A stretch of DNA of 8,947 nucleotides from Tenericutes bacterium HGW-Tenericutes-5 (lineage in GTDB: Bacteria; Bacillota_I; Bacilli_A; Izemoplasmatales; Hujiaoplasmataceae). The notes beneath the pieces were generated by a model. The model saw nothing but the letters and a program-made list of their open reading frames with translations. It was not told where the DNA came from and searched no databases. Positions 7,084 to 8,947 of this stretch are shown here, in pieces. The DNA is taken from contig PGXI01000058.1 in the NCBI GenBank assembly GCA_002839125.1, forward strand, positions 1 to 8,947, written 5' to 3'. The position numbers and the translations under genes are program-made. The number at the start of each line of letters is the position of its first letter. Positions within the stretch are counted from its first letter, which is position 1.

Positions 7084-8094
7084 TTAAATTGTTGATTTTC
7101 GCATAATCAAGGATACAGGAATTCTTTCAACTTTTTTCTTAAGTGGTTTATTTCCTTCGATAATGTCAAGTAACTTCTGTGCAGCTACTTCACCGATCTG
7201 TTTTTTATCCTGATAAATTGTTGTTAATGATGGAGTAAAATGTTTTGAAAGATATATATCATCGTATCCGATCACAGAGATGTCTTGTGGTACCTTATAC
7301 CCTGCATCTTCAATACTTCTTATTACTCCAAAAGCTATTTCGTCAGAAAAAGCGAATAAAAAATCTGGAATTTCATCACAATTTTTCAATAGTTTTGTAG
7401 TGGCATTATAGCCTCCAGTAAAACCGTATGACTCTGCCTCAACGAAAAACTTTTGATTAAACTCCATTCCATGACTAGCTAAAATTCTTTCAAACGCACT
7501 AAGTCGTTCAAAAAATGCTCTAGAAGTTAAAGGACCGCTAACACATCCTAATCTTTTTAAACCTGATTTTACTGCGTAATCAACACCAAGTTTGACTCCT
7601 AGTTCATCATCAGAAATTACTGTTACTAAATTTTCCATTAGGATATCTACTGATACTGCCGGTATATCACTATTGACTAACTCAATAATATTGGGTTTAT
7701 TAATATTACCGGTAACAATCAAGACGCCATCGACTTTTTTCACTTTGCTCCAACGTAAATAAGATAATTCTTGATCGCCAATTCTATTTACGATAAACAC
7801 GATCTCGTATCCTAAATTCTCAACGTAATTCTTAAAGTGCTGCAATACGCTTGAAAAGAACGGATGCTCTAAACCAAAGTGGGCAATATCTGAGAAAACA
7901 ATTCCGATAACGAAACTTTTTTTAGCTTTTAAAATTCTAGCCGAAGAATCAGGAACGAATCCAGTCTCTTTGACATATTTTAAAACGCGCTCTCTTGTTT
8001 TTGGGCTTACATTACCTTTGTTATGCAATATTTTAGATATTGTTCCGGGTGAAAGATTCATTTCTTTCGCAACATCGTAGATAGTTTTTTTCAT
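7084..8094 (-). CDS. LacI/GalR-family transcriptional regulator
   Basis: The 336-residue length is standard for this family. Residues 3-24, TIYDVAKEMNLSPGTISKIL, are the helix-turn-helix. SSARILKAKKS (50-60) is the hinge helix, with Leu55 at the place that intercalates into the central CpG of the operator. The rest is a periplasmic-binding-protein-like sensor domain (about 61-336). It includes the repeated-family hallmark DISVIGYDDIYLSKHFTPSLTTI (271-293, quoted in part) and FAFSDEIAFG (247-256). The protein should repress, or less often activate, sugar genes until a sugar ligand releases it. It lies directly upstream of the sugar-binding lipoprotein and two genes from GH3, whose start region carries TAAACGTTTA. 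GAGGG lies five bases before the ATG. A strong promoter with an overlapping palindrome suggests that its own expression is also controlled. The specific ligand is not readable. Confidence 0.96.
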   Translation of the reverse strand: MKKTIYDVAKEMNLSPGTISKILHNKGNVSPKTRERVLKYVKETGFVPDSSARILKAKKSFVIGIVFSDIAHFGLEHPFFSSVLQHFKNYVENLGYEIVFIVNRIGDQELSYLRWSKVKKVDGVLIVTGNINKPNIIELVNSDIPAVSVDILMENLVTVISDDELGVKLGVDYAVKSGLKRLGCVSGPLTSRAFFERLSAFERILASHGMEFNQKFFVEAESYGFTGGYNATTKLLKNCDEIPDFLFAFSDEIAFGVIRSIEDAGYKVPQDISVIGYDDIYLSKHFTPSLTTIYQDKKQIGEVAAQKLLDIIEGNKPLKKKVERIPVSLIMRKSTI

Positions 8095-8120
8095 CTGGTC
8101 CCTCTTGTTTTTTTGAGAAT

Positions 8121-8149
8121 ATTATAGCATTAATAAATTTTTGTATCAA
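8121..8149 (-). promoter_or_regulatory. Near-consensus promoter of lacI
   Basis: On the minus strand, TTGATA (8149-8144) is a -35 box matching five of six bases. A 17-base spacer ends in TGC and is followed by a perfect -10, TATAAT (8126-8121), giving an extended -10. This puts the transcript start about 20 bases before the lacI ATG at 8094. It is the best promoter I see in the window and probably drives lacI and the lipoprotein gene together. Confidence 0.85.
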
Positions 8150-8163
8150 TAATAGCTATTATT
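8148..8163. promoter_or_regulatory. 16-bp palindrome overlapping the lacI -35 box
   Basis: AATAATAGCTATTATT is a perfect 16-bp palindrome whose edge overlaps the first two bases of the -35 box of the lacI promoter. That position suits an operator. Its centre is GC rather than the CG of LacI-type sites, so autoregulation by the LacI protein is uncertain. A different regulator, or chance in A/T-rich DNA, is possible. Confidence 0.45.
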
Positions 8164-8212
8164 ATCAAAAACGAATTTATTACCTGTTAAAGCTTAAAAT
8201 CCTTGTTTTTTT

Positions 8213-8280
8213 AATAACGGAACCAATCAGGTGAGTTAGTCCCACCTGATTGATTTTTGGAGGTCCGTTATTCTTTTTTT
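8213..8280 (+). terminator. Nested hairpin with T tract facing the plus strand
   Basis: An outer stem pairs AATAACGGA (8213-8221) with TCCGTTATT (8264-8272). An inner stem pairs CAATCAGGTG (8224-8233) with CACCTGATTG (8243-8252) around a 9-base loop. On the plus strand the outer stem is followed by CTTTTTTT (8273-8280) and the inner one by ATTTTT, both terminator-like. On the minus strand the hairpin is followed by A's, so it is not a standard terminator for the carbohydrate-binding gene that ends at 8299. No plus-strand gene lies upstream. The element is also flanked by TTTTTTTAA on both sides (8206-8214 and 8274-8282). Confidence 0.6.
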
Positions 8281-8298
8281 AAAAACTGAATAATAGTC

Positions 8299-8947
8299 TT
8301 ATACTGGATTTATAACCAATGTACGATTATAAACAGTTTCATTACCATACATATCAGTTACTGTATAAGTTAAAGTATAAGTTCCTACTACAGTTGTATT
8401 AATTGTATATAATCCAGTTTCTGAATTAAATGTAACTAATCCTACTGTTTCTGAAGATATAACAACTGTTGGCAATTTAGAACTATCACCAACTAAAACT
8501 CCAGTCATCGGATTAAATGCATCGCCTTCTACTATGTCTGCATCAGCTGCAAGAATTCTTGGTGCAACATCATCTTTAACATAACCGATAAGTTCAATAG
8601 TAACATCGTCAATATAGATTGATGTAGCAATACTTCTTGAAGGATTAGCTGCGTCAATCAAACCGAAGAAGAAACCAATTTTAACTTTATCATAAGTTTT
8701 TACATTATTAACCATGATAACTTCGTATTGTACCCATTCAGTTGTAATTGATACAGTAGTGTTGCTTAATACTAACCAACCTTGATTTTCTTGAAGTTGA
8801 ACAGCAATATCTCTAGCATCATCTGCTTTTGCCCAGAAAGTGAACTTATACATTGCGCCGAATTCTGAGATAAAGCCTGGTTGATTCATTTGATGGAATT
8901 GTACTCCATGAGGAACTGTACCAACGTTAGTAACAGTGATCTTAGCT
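8299..8947 (-). CDS. C-terminal part of a secreted protein with CBM4_9-like and Ig-like domains
   Basis: The frame is open to the right edge, so the 5' part of the gene is missing. The ATG at 8889 is only an internal Met, since the codons before it (ITVTNVGTVPHGVQFHQ) continue the same domain. The visible 215 residues start inside a carbohydrate-binding module resembling CBM4_9 (about 1-121). Signs are VQFHQ, MYKFTFWAKADDARDIAVQL, TTEWVQYEV and the closing IYIDDVTIELIG. An Ig-like domain follows (about 125-215), with VEGDAFNPMTGV and GTYTLTYTVTDMYGNETVYN, as in cell-surface proteins. No LPXTG signal or membrane segment ends the chain, so it is secreted or anchored through its missing N-terminus. 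The missing part may be a glycoside hydrolase, such as a beta-glucanase, or further binding modules. It adjoins the regulator, transporter and GH3 genes, suggesting the outer step of the same glycan pathway. Confidence 0.85.
   Translation of the reverse strand, partial: AKITVTNVGTVPHGVQFHQMNQPGFISEFGAMYKFTFWAKADDARDIAVQLQENQGWLVLSNTTVSITTEWVQYEVIMVNNVKTYDKVKIGFFFGLIDAANPSRSIATSIYIDDVTIELIGYVKDDVAPRILAADADIVEGDAFNPMTGVLVGDSSKLPTVVISSETVGLVTFNSETGLYTINTTVVGTYTLTYTVTDMYGNETVYNRTLVINPV

Noticed and set aside
7064..7115. Possible promoter for the lipoprotein gene (TTGATT, 18 bases, TAATAT) at the lacI 3' end
   Set aside because: Both boxes match weakly and such matches are frequent in A/T-rich DNA; co-transcription with lacI explains expression.
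8213..8272. Integron attC-like site
   Set aside because: The arms do not carry the required RYYYAAC/GTTRRRY core sites and no integrase or cassette is seen.

Overview
The window is a low-GC stretch with all eight genes on the minus strand, so transcription runs from high to low coordinates. The organism looks like a Firmicutes or Mollicutes-type bacterium using the standard code. The DNA is strongly A+T-rich, Shine-Dalgarno sites are AGGAG-like, every visible stop codon is TAA, and tryptophan is encoded by TGG with no in-frame TGA. A lipoprotein has a long Thr/Ser-rich linker just after the lipobox, a style I associate with Acholeplasma/Izemoplasma-like bacteria. That placement is an inference from style, not from a search.

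Right part (8947 to about 3319): a glycan-use locus. It begins with the C-terminal end of a secreted protein carrying a CBM4_9-like carbohydrate-binding module and an Ig-like domain (8299-8947, cut by the window edge). Next come a LacI-family regulator (7084-8094), a sugar-type ABC substrate-binding lipoprotein (5581-7035) and a cytoplasmic GH3 beta-glycosidase (3319-5451). A plausible scheme is that a surface protein binds or cuts a polysaccharide, the lipoprotein captures oligosaccharides for import, GH3 hydrolyses them inside the cell, and the LacI protein senses the sugar. The usual ABC permease genes are absent here.

Regulatory DNA in this part is unusually readable. A near-consensus promoter with a 16-bp palindrome on its -35 box precedes lacI. 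A terminator follows the binding-protein gene, and its stem is complete only in the minus-strand RNA. A LacI-type operator, TAAACGTTTA, sits about where GH3 transcription should start. A nested hairpin with a T tract at 8213-8280 faces the plus strand, where I see no gene.

Left part (3282 to 1): four accessory enzymes. They are a methyltransferase-fold protein of unknown function (36 bp after GH3, no terminator between), a beta-lactamase-family serine hydrolase without a signal peptide, a GNAT acetyltransferase, and an atypical SDR/NAD(P)-dependent epimerase-like protein whose C-terminus is cut by the window edge. Nothing ties these four to sugar metabolism except position.

I see no RNA genes, CRISPR arrays, transposases, phage genes or other clearly new multi-gene system. 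No gene-free stretch exceeds 300 bases; the longest is 8095-8298, which holds the lacI promoter, the palindrome and the plus-facing hairpin.
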